48,446 nt of DNA from Jaenimonas drosophilae. Taxonomy: Eukaryota; Euglenozoa; Kinetoplastea; Trypanosomatida; Trypanosomatidae. Made by a program: the position numbers and the translations under genes. Shown piece by piece: positions 35,575 to 44,816 of this stretch. The stretch spans positions 1 to 48,446 of the forward strand of contig JASAON010001534.1 of assembly GCA_030849065.1 (NCBI GenBank), in the 5' to 3' direction. How positions within the stretch are numbered: the stretch's first letter is position 1; each line of letters opens with the position of its first letter. The notes beneath the pieces were generated by a model. The model had not been told where the DNA came from. It searched no databases and saw nothing but the letters and a program-made list of their open reading frames with translations.

Positions 35575-35923
35575 CTAGAGGGAGTGACGGAATAACACGG
35601 ATGCCCAACACAGGTCATGAAGAACCAAATGAGAGCTCCAACGTAGCACAGTAGCCTTTGGAGATTCCACCCTATAAGCAAGGCACGAGTGACGTGTAGA
35701 TATATAAAAGCTATATATATAGGTACACTTCGTAGCGTGCTCAAGTAGTGAAGAAGAAAGAGGAGGGATAAGAGTGCGTGATGATACATATCACCAACTG
35801 AATCATTTACAACGGTGTAAAAACATGAAAAATTTCTGGGTTAGAAGGCTACCACAGGCAGAAGCGGAAGGGGAGTGTTGATGGCCTTGATCAACCAAGT
35901 GTGAGGACCACCGACATTCATCA

Positions 35924-37513
35924 TCACTCATCCGATTGTGCACGACGTGGGCGGGCAACTTTTCTTGGCTTGGCTGGAGTGGATAGGATCGGCTCAGTCT
36001 TCTGTAGCGGGTGCTTAGCCCCTGTGCCTTTTTGGGAGGAAGTGGAGGGAGATGAATCCTCTGCTACTGTGGATGGCATAATCAGCCGAAACTTCCTGTG
36101 ATGTGAGGAGCGCTTGTGCAGCGACAGACTTCCGGAGTCAAAATTCGGCTCTGAACGTGTATACTGCAGCAGCTTGGAACGCTCTGAATCGCTGAGGGAT
36201 GCCGCCACATCCTTGAGAAGGGTGTGAGACCCTTCTTGCTGTTGTGAGGGGGCAGACATGTTGAGTTGCTTCAGCGTTTGCGTGAGGCTCTCTAATGGGT
36301 CAGCGTACTCCTTCTCCAGTGAGGCATCCACGGAGAGAAGGGGAGCAGAGCTGGTTGGTTGCGGCCTCTCTCCACGGTTAGCAGAAGGGGTAGCTGCATG
36401 CTGTTGTGGAGGTGTGTCATGGATCTCTGTCAGTACGTTCTCTGCCGTCCCATCAAGATACCTTGAGGCTGGAGAAGATTCATCCATGATGCCTGCCCAC
36501 GATGGCTTCCAAAAGGGACGATACTGCTGCATCATAATCCTCACCGAGGCAGCCTCCGTCGGTGTAAGTGCAAAGTAGGAGAGTGTTGGCTGACTTCGTG
36601 ACGCGGATGAATTGGAGGACTGTGAGCGCACACGATGAACCAATTGCATATACCATCGCAGCGTTGCCTCACGCGAGCTCCGCTCCGCGGCACGGATCGT
36701 AGACTTCGTCCCTAACGTTCCTCGAAAAAAGAGCGGAGAGGCAAAGCTAGCCACTGAATCCTCCTGCAGTTGCTCCTTCCAGAGGCGCAGTACGTTGTTG
36801 CCAATGAGCGGACTTCGATGATCCTGGCGCGGTGCGTCCTGGCAGAGATGTGATGGCAAATTAAGAAGCTCCTCGATACGCCGGAGTAGAGAAGCTTCCA
36901 TCTCTGCGTCGGCCTGATGCATCTCCTGAAGCGTCCGCGGCTCCTCCACCATTGAGCACACAGGCCGCATGAAGCTGCCAGATCCATCACTGGAAACTTT
37001 TGGCAGCCACCACACGGATACGGTGGACGCGCTCGTCACATCATCTGCTGTAAGGCTTCCGTTCTTGTGTGTATCCCAACGGTGGCATAACTCAGGGTGG
37101 CTCACTCTCAACGGCGTGGAAGGAGTTTCCTCGGTCTTGGCCAAGGAACGAGATGCTGCACCATGACAGTGAGGGCACGTCCGCACTTCACGTCGAAGGC
37201 GTTCCGCAATGGTTGCCTGATACTCCTTGGAACAGTGCGCGCAGGACCACCAAAACTGCTGGCCATCTCCACATACCACTGATAGTACATCCACATCATT
37301 CATTTCAGGAATCCAATCCTCCACCAAATCCGGCCGTACTACTGCCAGACGAGTTCTGCCAAGACGTGATGCGGCTACACCATGAGGCGGCTTCAGAGAC
37401 TCCTCTTCCACTAATGCATCGTGATGAGAAAGATACCGTGCGATTCCGCTCCCCATTGCTCTCATGCTGCACCACCGACGAACATGGCGCGCTACCCTGT
37501 TGCTGGAGTTCAT
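35924..37513 (-). CDS. Treble-clef zinc-ribbon (DUF4379-like) protein, probably mitochondrial (529 aa)
   Basis: Starting at the ATG at 37513 the protein begins MNSSNRVARHVRRWCSMRAM, a basic presequence-like segment. Residues ~65-120 fit the zinc-ribbon repeat common in kinetoplastid mitochondrial proteins: RPDLVEDWIPEMN, FWWSCAHC, then RTCPHC, with two CxxC pairs to hold zinc. A second copy at ~133-160 (HPELCHRWDTHKNGSLTADDV ... VWWLP) keeps the P-x-L-x-x-x-W-D and VWW signature but lacks both CxxC pairs, so it is degenerate. The remainder is charged and ends in a basic, Lys/Arg-rich tail (KPRKVARPRRAQSDE). Related proteins associate with mitochondrial RNA or ribosomes; that role here is inference. 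The frame above 37513 translates the T-rich splice tract. Confidence 0.85.
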   Translation of the reverse strand: MNSSNRVARHVRRWCSMRAMGSGIARYLSHHDALVEEESLKPPHGVAASRLGRTRLAVVRPDLVEDWIPEMNDVDVLSVVCGDGQQFWWSCAHCSKEYQATIAERLRREVRTCPHCHGAASRSLAKTEETPSTPLRVSHPELCHRWDTHKNGSLTADDVTSASTVSVWWLPKVSSDGSGSFMRPVCSMVEEPRTLQEMHQADAEMEASLLRRIEELLNLPSHLCQDAPRQDHRSPLIGNNVLRLWKEQLQEDSVASFASPLFFRGTLGTKSTIRAAERSSREATLRWYMQLVHRVRSQSSNSSASRSQPTLSYFALTPTEAASVRIMMQQYRPFWKPSWAGIMDESSPASRYLDGTAENVLTEIHDTPPQQHAATPSANRGERPQPTSSAPLLSVDASLEKEYADPLESLTQTLKQLNMSAPSQQQEGSHTLLKDVAASLSDSERSKLLQYTRSEPNFDSGSLSLHKRSSHHRKFRLIMPSTVAEDSSPSTSSQKGTGAKHPLQKTEPILSTPAKPRKVARPRRAQSDE

Positions 37514-37575
37514 CACGGCCCACGTGGAGTACCCAATCGTCTGCCCGTCAAAAAAAACGCACAGGCCTATTCCAA

Positions 37576-37625
37576 CTATCATCACATGAGGCACAAAAGG
37601 TAGAAGACGGGGAAAAAATATGAAA
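37576..37625 (-). promoter_or_regulatory. Predicted trans-splice acceptor for the zinc-ribbon gene
   Basis: ATTTTTTCCCCGTCTTCTAC then CTTTTGTGCC on the minus strand, with AG of GATGATAG at 37577-37576; 62-nt leader. Confidence 0.6.
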
Positions 37626-37806
37626 CTCATTGCACGTCTTACACATTGTTTGTAAAGAGTTCCTCGACTCAGGACACAAGAATAAGTAAGTTGTACAGGA
37701 TTTACGCGTTGTGGTTTAGGGCATTATATGCCGAGAGATTTTGGTACTCCAAGTGAGAGCACGTCCATCCTGCTGAAACAGTGAAATGCAAATAAGGTGA
37801 GGTGGC

Positions 37807-39030
37807 TTAGTATCGCTTCCAGACCTTCTTGGCACCAGTTGGACGCGATGCACCACGGGAACTCGTTGAGCCGGCGTGCGGTTTCGTTTTGGATGACTGC
37901 GACTTGCCAGACCCCTTTTGCTGCTGTTTGCCAGCCCGTCGCAGACGATTCTGATGCTTGGTGCTTTGTGAGCCTTTAATCAGCTCAATATCATTCATGA
38001 AGGCTGCCTCCTGTGATTGGTAGAAGTCAAACTTGTCAGAGCTGCCCACCTCTCCAGGAGCAATGGCCGTTGTCCGTAGCTTTGCTTCGCCATCAGGGCC
38101 AATCACGACGGTTTCTGCGCGTCGTCGCTTGTTTTGGCTGTTCTGGCGCGATGAACCACCGGGGAAAGTGGCGCTGAATTTGAAGAAGCCGCCCTCACCT
38201 CCAGTGCCTTGCTCCTCATCACCTCCATCAGCGTCATCATCATCATCACGGCCACGTACTCGACCAGCTAACCGCTGCCGCGGGCCATCTGTGGCCGCTC
38301 TCGCCGTGGCAGCAGCTCCACCTCCCAAACGTTGCTGCTGTTGGTGCATCTGCAGCATACTGCGGTAGTCAAACTCCACGGAACAAGCGGAGAAGCTCAC
38401 GCGCTTGTTGGGTGCAGATGTACGTGGATGCACCTGCGTGGATGCCGCTGCCTTGACGAGCTCCTCCAGGCCGTGCGTGAGGATGCCAATTGGGAGGAAG
38501 GAGGCAAATTCATTCTTCTCCTCCGCGGTTGCTGCACGTAGAAGAATGAGGTAGCGACTGGCGTTGGTGTTGGGACTTCCCAAGTTGTTGACGAGAATTG
38601 TTCCGGCCGGAAAGTCGTGCATTTGGGTGGCGAGAGTGGCGCGGCGGACGGAGTGAGCCGAGGCCATGGCCGCAGTGGCGGCGTCCGCACTTGTGGATGA
38701 GCCCGCCATGGCTTCATCCGCAGTGTATCCGCCAAAAATGGTTCGTGTTGGGCTGCTGCCCATTTCGAGTGTGGCATCGTCGATGCGCGTGATGGGAGAC
38801 TCCGTGAAGGGTTTGATACCGGCATTGCGTGCATCCTCCGCAGTTGGGTAGGCCACCTCGCGAGGATCAATGCGCAGGGCCAACAACATCTCATGCGGTG
38901 GGAGCTCGGCGGTACAGCAATAGATGAAGTTGGCCACCGTGCGTGGGCGCTTGTCTGGGGCAGGGATAAAACACGTTATTCCCACATCATGGGGGAGATG
39001 GGGGAAGGATAGGGCCAGTGATACCTGCAT
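37807..39030 (-). CDS. Divergent cyclophilin-type protein with basic nuclear-type tail (407 aa)
   Basis: From the ATG at 39030 the protein opens with a cyclophilin-like fold: TVANFIYCC (the NF helix, about residues 32-40), ITRIDD (position of the FHR catalytic Arg, Arg82), TIFGGYTADEA (equivalent of SIYGxxFxDE), FPAGTILVNNLGSPNTNASRYLILL (equivalent of GxLSMANxGPNTNGSQFFIT) and GILTHGLEELVKAA (VFGxVxxGMxVV). The catalytic-pocket QGGD and the SQFFI phenylalanine are replaced, so peptidyl-prolyl isomerase activity is doubtful. A 45-residue Ala/Ser-rich insert separates the strands. The C-terminal 180 residues are low-complexity with acidic (DDDDDADGGDEEQ) and strongly basic (NKRRRAE, KKVWKRY) clusters. 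It may be a nuclear scaffold, similar in plan to spliceosomal cyclophilins, but no orthologue is assigned. Confidence 0.75.
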   Translation of the reverse strand: MQVSLALSFPHLPHDVGITCFIPAPDKRPRTVANFIYCCTAELPPHEMLLALRIDPREVAYPTAEDARNAGIKPFTESPITRIDDATLEMGSSPTRTIFGGYTADEAMAGSSTSADAATAAMASAHSVRRATLATQMHDFPAGTILVNNLGSPNTNASRYLILLRAATAEEKNEFASFLPIGILTHGLEELVKAAASTQVHPRTSAPNKRVSFSACSVEFDYRSMLQMHQQQQRLGGGAAATARAATDGPRQRLAGRVRGRDDDDDADGGDEEQGTGGEGGFFKFSATFPGGSSRQNSQNKRRRAETVVIGPDGEAKLRTTAIAPGEVGSSDKFDFYQSQEAAFMNDIELIKGSQSTKHQNRLRRAGKQQQKGSGKSQSSKTKPHAGSTSSRGASRPTGAKKVWKRY

Positions 39031-39040
39031 CACTAATGCA

Positions 39041-39090
39041 CTGAAAGACAAAACATGAACCACAACAACAGCAGGAGGAAAGAAGGAGCT
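39041..39090 (-). promoter_or_regulatory. Predicted trans-splice acceptor for the cyclophilin-like gene
   Basis: AGCTCCTTCTTTCCTCCTGC, GTT repeats, then TTGTCTTTCAG on the minus strand, AG at 39042-39041, 11 nt before the ATG. The in-frame ATG at 39093 lies before this tract and is rejected. Confidence 0.65.
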
Positions 39091-39201
39091 CATTCAGCGT
39101 CGTGGCAGAAGAAGCAGTGGCAATCATTCATGCATTCATCATTTTGTTCTTCCGAATGTGGAAGCGTTGAGAGACTGCTCTTACTCTTACTATCCGTAGT
39201 C

Positions 39202-42200
39202 TCAGTTGTGGTCGTGTTCGCTCCTCGCCTTCTTCCACTGGAGGAGATCATCATCCACACCGCGGCGTTGTGCCTTCTTCCCAGGAACATTCTCATCGTT
39301 CTCAACATCCTCATCTTCTGCACCAACTCCAGAGTGGGCCGCGGACGAGCTGGATGATGCTTCCGATGCATCGTCCCCCGAACCCTCCACGTCATCCTCA
39401 CCATCGATGCCATCGACACTGTCACCTTCCAAATCGTCAACGCTCTCCCCGTCGTCGCTCGTATTTTCGTCATTCGCTGCTTCAGGACTGTTTGCTTCCT
39501 CCAGGGGTTCATCATCAACAAGAAGATCCTCCACCGCAACCACCTTGCCCGAAACGAGTAGCTCACGCATGTACTCTTCCTGCATCCGCCAACAACGGAA
39601 GCAGTCCTTCACGTCTGCGAAACAGCCCTCATCCCCTCCAGGTGTGGTGGACGCGCTTGAGCCAGCATCCAAATAGTTCTGAATGTGCTCCATTGCTCCA
39701 CGCAAGCCAAGCAGCCGCTGACGGAGCGCTCGGAGCGTTGCCATGGCGATGGCAAAGTTTGGCATCTTCTCCTGCGCATGGCGATGCACAGAGCGCATCA
39801 GCACCTCGCACGCGGACAAACTAGATGGAAAGGTGTCTCGCTTATCCAAACGTTCGAGCATCAACAGCACATTGCGATGAATGTGTGAAGGCACATCGCG
39901 CTCGTCATCCAAGAACTGAAGCACGAAACGAATGAGGTAGGCCTCGAGCTGCATCGGGACGACGCTGATGGTGGCGGCCAACTTTGACTCCTCTGCCGCG
40001 GGTTGTTGCTCCACAGGCTCTTCCGTCTTCTCCTCCAGTGGTGATAGGACGGCCTTCGCCACCTCCCACAAACCGCGTGGAGTGGGTGCCAAGAGCAGAT
40101 GCAGCCGTGCATTTGGGGTCTCCGCTGCATGACGAGGTCCGGCAGGGTTGTCTGAGGCTGCTGCCTCCACGTGAGTGGCGTGGACGGCCTTGATGCGCCG
40201 CACAAGGTCGCTGAGCGAGGGGAGACGGTCAGCCTGCATGGCACACAGAAGCCGATTGATGAGATGCCCCACCCGCTTCGCCTCACTGTCTGTGAAGCCC
40301 AGGAAGTAGGTCACGGCTGAGGAAATGAGGGTGAGAACGAGCTGCAGGACCTTTGCGTAGTTGCCATCAGGGCTGTAGCACTCATTCTTCTTCTCCTCAG
40401 ATCGGGTCGTGCTGAGCAGCCACACCAGCAATTCCTCCACCGTGAGGGTATCCTCGTGCGTGAGGAGGGCTCGAGGAAGAAGATAGGAGGAGGCCAACGC
40501 CACCATCTGCCCATCCACCCCATCAGCATGCTCGCGGAGTACATGCGCCTTGAAGTACTCCAGAAGTGCCGCACGTGCAGGACCACTTTGAGCGTAGATG
40601 TTCTCATGAAGATCACGCTCTCCCTTGATGCGCTGCTCCTGTAGCTTTAACCAGCGAAGGATGGCGGCGTGGGTGGGTGAGGGGGCCGATTTACTGCCCA
40701 TCTTCGCTGACATCGCCTCCACTTTACGGTGGCAGAGCTGAGCTTCTGCTGCCGCTGCAGTGTAGGTGGCCTCCACAAAGGAGAAGGAAGAGGAGCTGAG
40801 GTAGGACAACATGCGAGTGAGCTCATACGGAACGGCCCCACTGGCTGCTGCCCACCACGACCACACACCACCTTCCACAGCATCCAGATTGCAGAAGGCA
40901 TCCATGGAGGGTGGGAGGGTTGCAAAGCGCGCCTCTCCAAGAGCGGAGCTCAGCACATCTATGTCTAAGCTCGTTGATGACGATGATGCCTCGCTGAACT
41001 GCTTCATGCGTGAGCGCGCGGAAATGCGCAGTGCAAGAGCTGGCAGGCTAACCTGAACGAGCATCGACTCTGGTGGGGCTTCATCAATCAGCTCCTCCAC
41101 GGCAAAAATGAGGTCATTCAGTGTGTTGTAGTCCTGCGCGGTGGTCATGAGCGCCAACCCTTGTGGGCCATCCAGATCCATCTGGAGCTCATGAATCCGA
41201 CTGTGTACGCGGCACAGGTGCAGAAGGATGTGCTGGCCTAGGGTGAGTGTGCGTGTGGCACCTTCCTTTGGTGCCGGCCACACGGGACCTTCCTCATCCT
41301 GCCCACTCTCCTCCTCCACCTCCACCGGCACAGACCAGGGCTCATGAAGTACGGTACGTAGCGCTTGCCGCGCCTGTACGAGGTCCAGTGGGGACAGGTC
41401 CTCATCCCAGCGCGTGAGTCGGAATGACTCCATCTCTCCCTTACCAAAAGATCGTGTTGTGGCTGGTGATGAGAGCGCCAACATTTGCGCATCGCTGAAC
41501 TTCTCCTCACTCTCCAGCTTTCGATGCAGTGCTTGAAAGAGGATTGATTTGAGAAGCTCCGTTCCCATGACGAAGCCCTCACGCCAGTCGGAGCGGAGCT
41601 CCATCTCCACGGTGCGAAGAAGTATAGCTCCATCTAGTACTTTGCAGTTGTCTCTCCACAAGCTTGCCACAAAGGTTGCTATTCGGCTCAGCGAGGTAAC
41701 TTCACTTCCACCGATGCGCTCCTTCTTGGCGTAGCCCCGCATCATGGAGATGGATTGATGGGCGAGGAGGGTCAGAAAAGCCGATGGCATTCCACGAAGC
41801 AGGCTTAGATGTTGCGAGAGAGCGCTGTTTTCGTAGCCAATGGCCTGAGTGAGGAGCTTTACCCCCACAAACATTGGCTGGGCGTAGAGCACAGGGCGAA
41901 GCAGGATGCGGTACTCATCCACGGTTTCCTTGTTCAGACGGTTCATGGCTCGTTGAAAGAGGGCCATGTGCTCCTTGCTACGAAGCTGGTCGTGTGGATG
42001 GCAGCGTGGCTGCACAGATTGGGGGTCCACGAGTGATTGCGTCCACATGGAGGTATGAAGGAATTCCGCATCGTTGGTGCCGTACTGCAGAAGTGGTGCG
42101 TTGGCTTGAAGAACCACAAACAGCCCCTGCAGGCTGTCATACAGAAGAGGTGAAGGAGGTAGGACACGGAGGCAGGGCATCACCACCTCCACCACAATGG

Positions 42201-44580
42201 ACTCCGCCATGGAGAAGATGCAGCGGATGGGCAGCGCATCATCGTCTGAGATCAACGCCTCTGAGGCCTTGGGCAATGCCTCGCACGATGCCGAGCATAT
42301 CCACGTGAGCTCCTCCAACAGAGGCAGTAAAAGCGTTTGCGTGGCCAAGTAGGTTTGGGCACTTTTCCAGAGTGGGGCGAGCTCTTCAAGAACTCGGATG
42401 TGGCTCCCGACCCGAGAGCGGCCATCATCATCTGCTGCCCCACGGACGCGCTCTGCCTTCCAAGTGCTCAGCCACTTTACACTAGCATCCACCACGTAGC
42501 TTTGGATGCTCACAGAAGACGTAAGTGCCGTTCGTGGAGGAAGAAACACGTCCACGCCCTCACGCAGGAAGGCTGCAATAAGGAAGTCTGCCAGACCGTA
42601 GTAGTGTGCGGCGAGGAGCTCAAGTATGATGCGGCACGGAGAGGTGGCGGCCTCATGGTCCAGCGGTGCAGGCGATGGTGCGGCACCGCCAGATGAGACA
42701 AGAGGCTGCTTCGCTGCCGTCAACGCTGGAACAAACTTCGACCACAGCGGGTAGGGCTCCGGATAGCGCATCTCGCAAAAGCGGTTCCCTTTGATCTCCC
42801 CATTCCGAAAGGCCGGCCCACTGACAACAACGGGGGTGGCTCGGTTGGCTTGCCGTGGTTTCGCCACACGACCCATATCCATGTTGGCGGTATCAAGAAT
42901 GAGCTCACTCTCCGCTAGCTCCACATGACGCCGCACTGCGGCAGTGTAGTCTGCCAGTACAGCTGTTGGGAGCGGATAGGCTGCGTCGGCACTGCCTTGA
43001 GGGTCCTGTGGCGTAGGTGGGTGAGCTGCGTAGTGGTAAATGCACAGGGAAGTGTGGGTTGGGCAGACACGAGACAACCACGACACCATGGCAAAGGCCT
43101 GGCGAGCATCGGCGTGGTGGGTTGGCGAGAGGCCAATACGGAGCTGCGCAGAAAACATGAAGAGGTGCGGTATCAGGTATCTATCAATCTGAAGGTGTTG
43201 CAGAAGCAATCCCAACGGGGGGAAGTTTCGCAGGATCCACTCATCTTCTCCGCAACTCTCAATGGGACGGCTGGGCAGCCACGCCGACTCCTCCAACAGT
43301 GAATCACTCGTTGCCGCTGATGTTGATGTGCTGCTTCGCACTGGTGGACGAATCTTCATGGCCGCCTTTTGCTTTGGAATAACGAACCTCGAGCAAAGCT
43401 CCGCACCGAGGATGGAGGCGAGGAGGTAGCCGTGAATGCCACTCTGACCCAGAAGCGTACTAAGCTCTTGTGCTGCCTTCTCCACCAATCCAAACAACTT
43501 CCGCTCAGTTTCATCATCACTTGATTGTGCATCCTGCATCAGCTTGGCCACACTTTCATCTTCTAACTCCTGCCGCATCAGCCAACCAAATGCGGACTTC
43601 GTTAACGTGCCAAGTGGCACACTTTCCATGACTCGAAGCCACTCACTGGAGAAGTGGTGCAGCAGATAGTACACCTGGAAGGCGCTTCCCGGAGCCTGTG
43701 TCAGCATGTGTGGTACATTCGACTTGAAGAGGAGCGTAGCACGATGAAAGCGTGTCTTGCCCAGGACATCAGTCATGAAGGTTGGACTCACCAAAGCCCA
43801 CGCAGCCTGTGCAAGCGCGTGGATGGAGATACCCACACGTGGATAGAGATGTTCAAGCCGTTCATCCTTGTTAGTTTCGTCTGCGCATGCAAGTAAAAGC
43901 GCTGCAGTGCTCACTGTTGGCGGCGATGCCTCCTCCGCAGCCTCGTCATCGGAGAGCACCATGGTGGTCTTGCGTTGATGCGCTTCCCAACTGGAGCGGC
44001 AGTCCTGAAAGAAGCCTGTCCATCCTGAAAAATCGCCACCTCGAGAGGAGAGCTGTTGCAGAAAGATGAAGATGAAGTGAAGCCACAACTTCTCCAACTC
44101 CACCAGCAGCTTCTGGCGCAGACTAACATGCTCGGACAACGGCTGTTGCTTCAGATCCACAGCCCATTGAATGGAGAAGATGGACTCTGCCACTGCCATC
44201 GCGGCACCGGCAACGTTGGGTGGAAGAGGATTGCCATTCAAACCTGTGATGGTTGTGTAGCTGTGAATGGTGGTGGAGATTTGGACAAACAGTGACTCCA
44301 GTGAGTGCGCAGAAGATTGCACATCTTCACGACCACAAATCAGCGCATTGGCTGCTGCTCGTTGCAAAGCTGGGAGAAGAGCCTGGGCAGTTGGAGGAGC
44401 AAAGGCTTCCAGCACCGTCGAAGATGAGTCAAAGACACCAAGAATTTGCAGAATGGCCACACGACTCACGTGTGCTAGCTTGCCCTTCTTTTGCTCCACG
44501 ACTGCATCATCCTCTCGCGGTGCCTGCAGGGCACTAAGCAACGCAGTGATGACGGCAGCTGCATCCGTAGGAACGGTCAT
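39202..44580 (-). CDS. Large helical protein with acidic C-terminal tail (1792 aa), function unknown
   Basis: Apart from a few short linkers the first ~1660 residues look continuously alpha-helical, with amphipathic Leu-rich segments (for example AQALLPALQRAAANALI, VELEKLWLHFIFIFLQQLSSR, LHLLLAPTPRGLWEVAKAVLSPL), as in HEAT/ARM-type solenoids. There is no signal peptide, Cys cluster or nucleotide-binding motif. The last ~100 residues are strongly acidic (DDLEGDSVDGIDGEDDVEGS), followed by a short basic end (KKAQRRGVDDDLLQWKKARS). Very large helical proteins with acidic tails are common among nucleolar ribosome-biogenesis factors (URB1, URB2 and Pol5/MYBBP1A types), and the next gene upstream is an AATF homologue, but I see no diagnostic motif, so the function remains open. 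ATG is preceded by a clear splice signal. Confidence 0.85.
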   Translation of the reverse strand: MTVPTDAAAVITALLSALQAPREDDAVVEQKKGKLAHVSRVAILQILGVFDSSSTVLEAFAPPTAQALLPALQRAAANALICGREDVQSSAHSLESLFVQISTTIHSYTTITGLNGNPLPPNVAGAAMAVAESIFSIQWAVDLKQQPLSEHVSLRQKLLVELEKLWLHFIFIFLQQLSSRGGDFSGWTGFFQDCRSSWEAHQRKTTMVLSDDEAAEEASPPTVSTAALLLACADETNKDERLEHLYPRVGISIHALAQAAWALVSPTFMTDVLGKTRFHRATLLFKSNVPHMLTQAPGSAFQVYYLLHHFSSEWLRVMESVPLGTLTKSAFGWLMRQELEDESVAKLMQDAQSSDDETERKLFGLVEKAAQELSTLLGQSGIHGYLLASILGAELCSRFVIPKQKAAMKIRPPVRSSTSTSAATSDSLLEESAWLPSRPIESCGEDEWILRNFPPLGLLLQHLQIDRYLIPHLFMFSAQLRIGLSPTHHADARQAFAMVSWLSRVCPTHTSLCIYHYAAHPPTPQDPQGSADAAYPLPTAVLADYTAAVRRHVELAESELILDTANMDMGRVAKPRQANRATPVVVSGPAFRNGEIKGNRFCEMRYPEPYPLWSKFVPALTAAKQPLVSSGGAAPSPAPLDHEAATSPCRIILELLAAHYYGLADFLIAAFLREGVDVFLPPRTALTSSVSIQSYVVDASVKWLSTWKAERVRGAADDDGRSRVGSHIRVLEELAPLWKSAQTYLATQTLLLPLLEELTWICSASCEALPKASEALISDDDALPIRCIFSMAESIVVEVVMPCLRVLPPSPLLYDSLQGLFVVLQANAPLLQYGTNDAEFLHTSMWTQSLVDPQSVQPRCHPHDQLRSKEHMALFQRAMNRLNKETVDEYRILLRPVLYAQPMFVGVKLLTQAIGYENSALSQHLSLLRGMPSAFLTLLAHQSISMMRGYAKKERIGGSEVTSLSRIATFVASLWRDNCKVLDGAILLRTVEMELRSDWREGFVMGTELLKSILFQALHRKLESEEKFSDAQMLALSSPATTRSFGKGEMESFRLTRWDEDLSPLDLVQARQALRTVLHEPWSVPVEVEEESGQDEEGPVWPAPKEGATRTLTLGQHILLHLCRVHSRIHELQMDLDGPQGLALMTTAQDYNTLNDLIFAVEELIDEAPPESMLVQVSLPALALRISARSRMKQFSEASSSSTSLDIDVLSSALGEARFATLPPSMDAFCNLDAVEGGVWSWWAAASGAVPYELTRMLSYLSSSSFSFVEATYTAAAAEAQLCHRKVEAMSAKMGSKSAPSPTHAAILRWLKLQEQRIKGERDLHENIYAQSGPARAALLEYFKAHVLREHADGVDGQMVALASSYLLPRALLTHEDTLTVEELLVWLLSTTRSEEKKNECYSPDGNYAKVLQLVLTLISSAVTYFLGFTDSEAKRVGHLINRLLCAMQADRLPSLSDLVRRIKAVHATHVEAAASDNPAGPRHAAETPNARLHLLLAPTPRGLWEVAKAVLSPLEEKTEEPVEQQPAAEESKLAATISVVPMQLEAYLIRFVLQFLDDERDVPSHIHRNVLLMLERLDKRDTFPSSLSACEVLMRSVHRHAQEKMPNFAIAMATLRALRQRLLGLRGAMEHIQNYLDAGSSASTTPGGDEGCFADVKDCFRCWRMQEEYMRELLVSGKVVAVEDLLVDDEPLEEANSPEAANDENTSDDGESVDDLEGDSVDGIDGEDDVEGSGDDASEASSSSSAAHSGVGAEDEDVENDENVPGKKAQRRGVDDDLLQWKKARSEHDHN

Positions 44581-44634
44581 GGTGTTCCTAATACTGCCAA
44601 ATGTTTGATGTGGGCAGTTTTCAAAAAAAATAAT

Positions 44635-44684
44635 CTAAGTACGATCCGCAAGAAAGAAGTAGGAGAGAAAAAAAAGAAATTGAC
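44635..44684 (-). promoter_or_regulatory. Predicted trans-splice acceptor for the 1792-aa gene
   Basis: CAATTTCTTTTTTTTCTCTC then CTACTTCTTTCTTGC on the minus strand, first AG in GTACTTAG at 44636-44635, 54 nt before the ATG. Confidence 0.65.
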
Positions 44685-44816
44685 TACATCGTTGCCACAT
44701 GCTGATTTGCAACTGTACGCAGCTTCACCAGAAAGAGATCAGAGTTAGGAGATGGTTTCCTTATTCGAGAATTGGATATTAAACACAGCTTATGTGTGTG
44801 GTTGTGCACCACCGGC

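Larger units (their letters stand above)
35102..35923. other. 0.8-kb intergenic region with GT repeats
   Basis: Contains two GT-dinucleotide tracts (about 35363-35384 and 35536-35574, CA on the transcript), an AT-rich patch (35698-35722) and pyrimidine-rich transcript blocks around 35460-35480. No ORF of protein-like composition. Confidence 0.6.
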
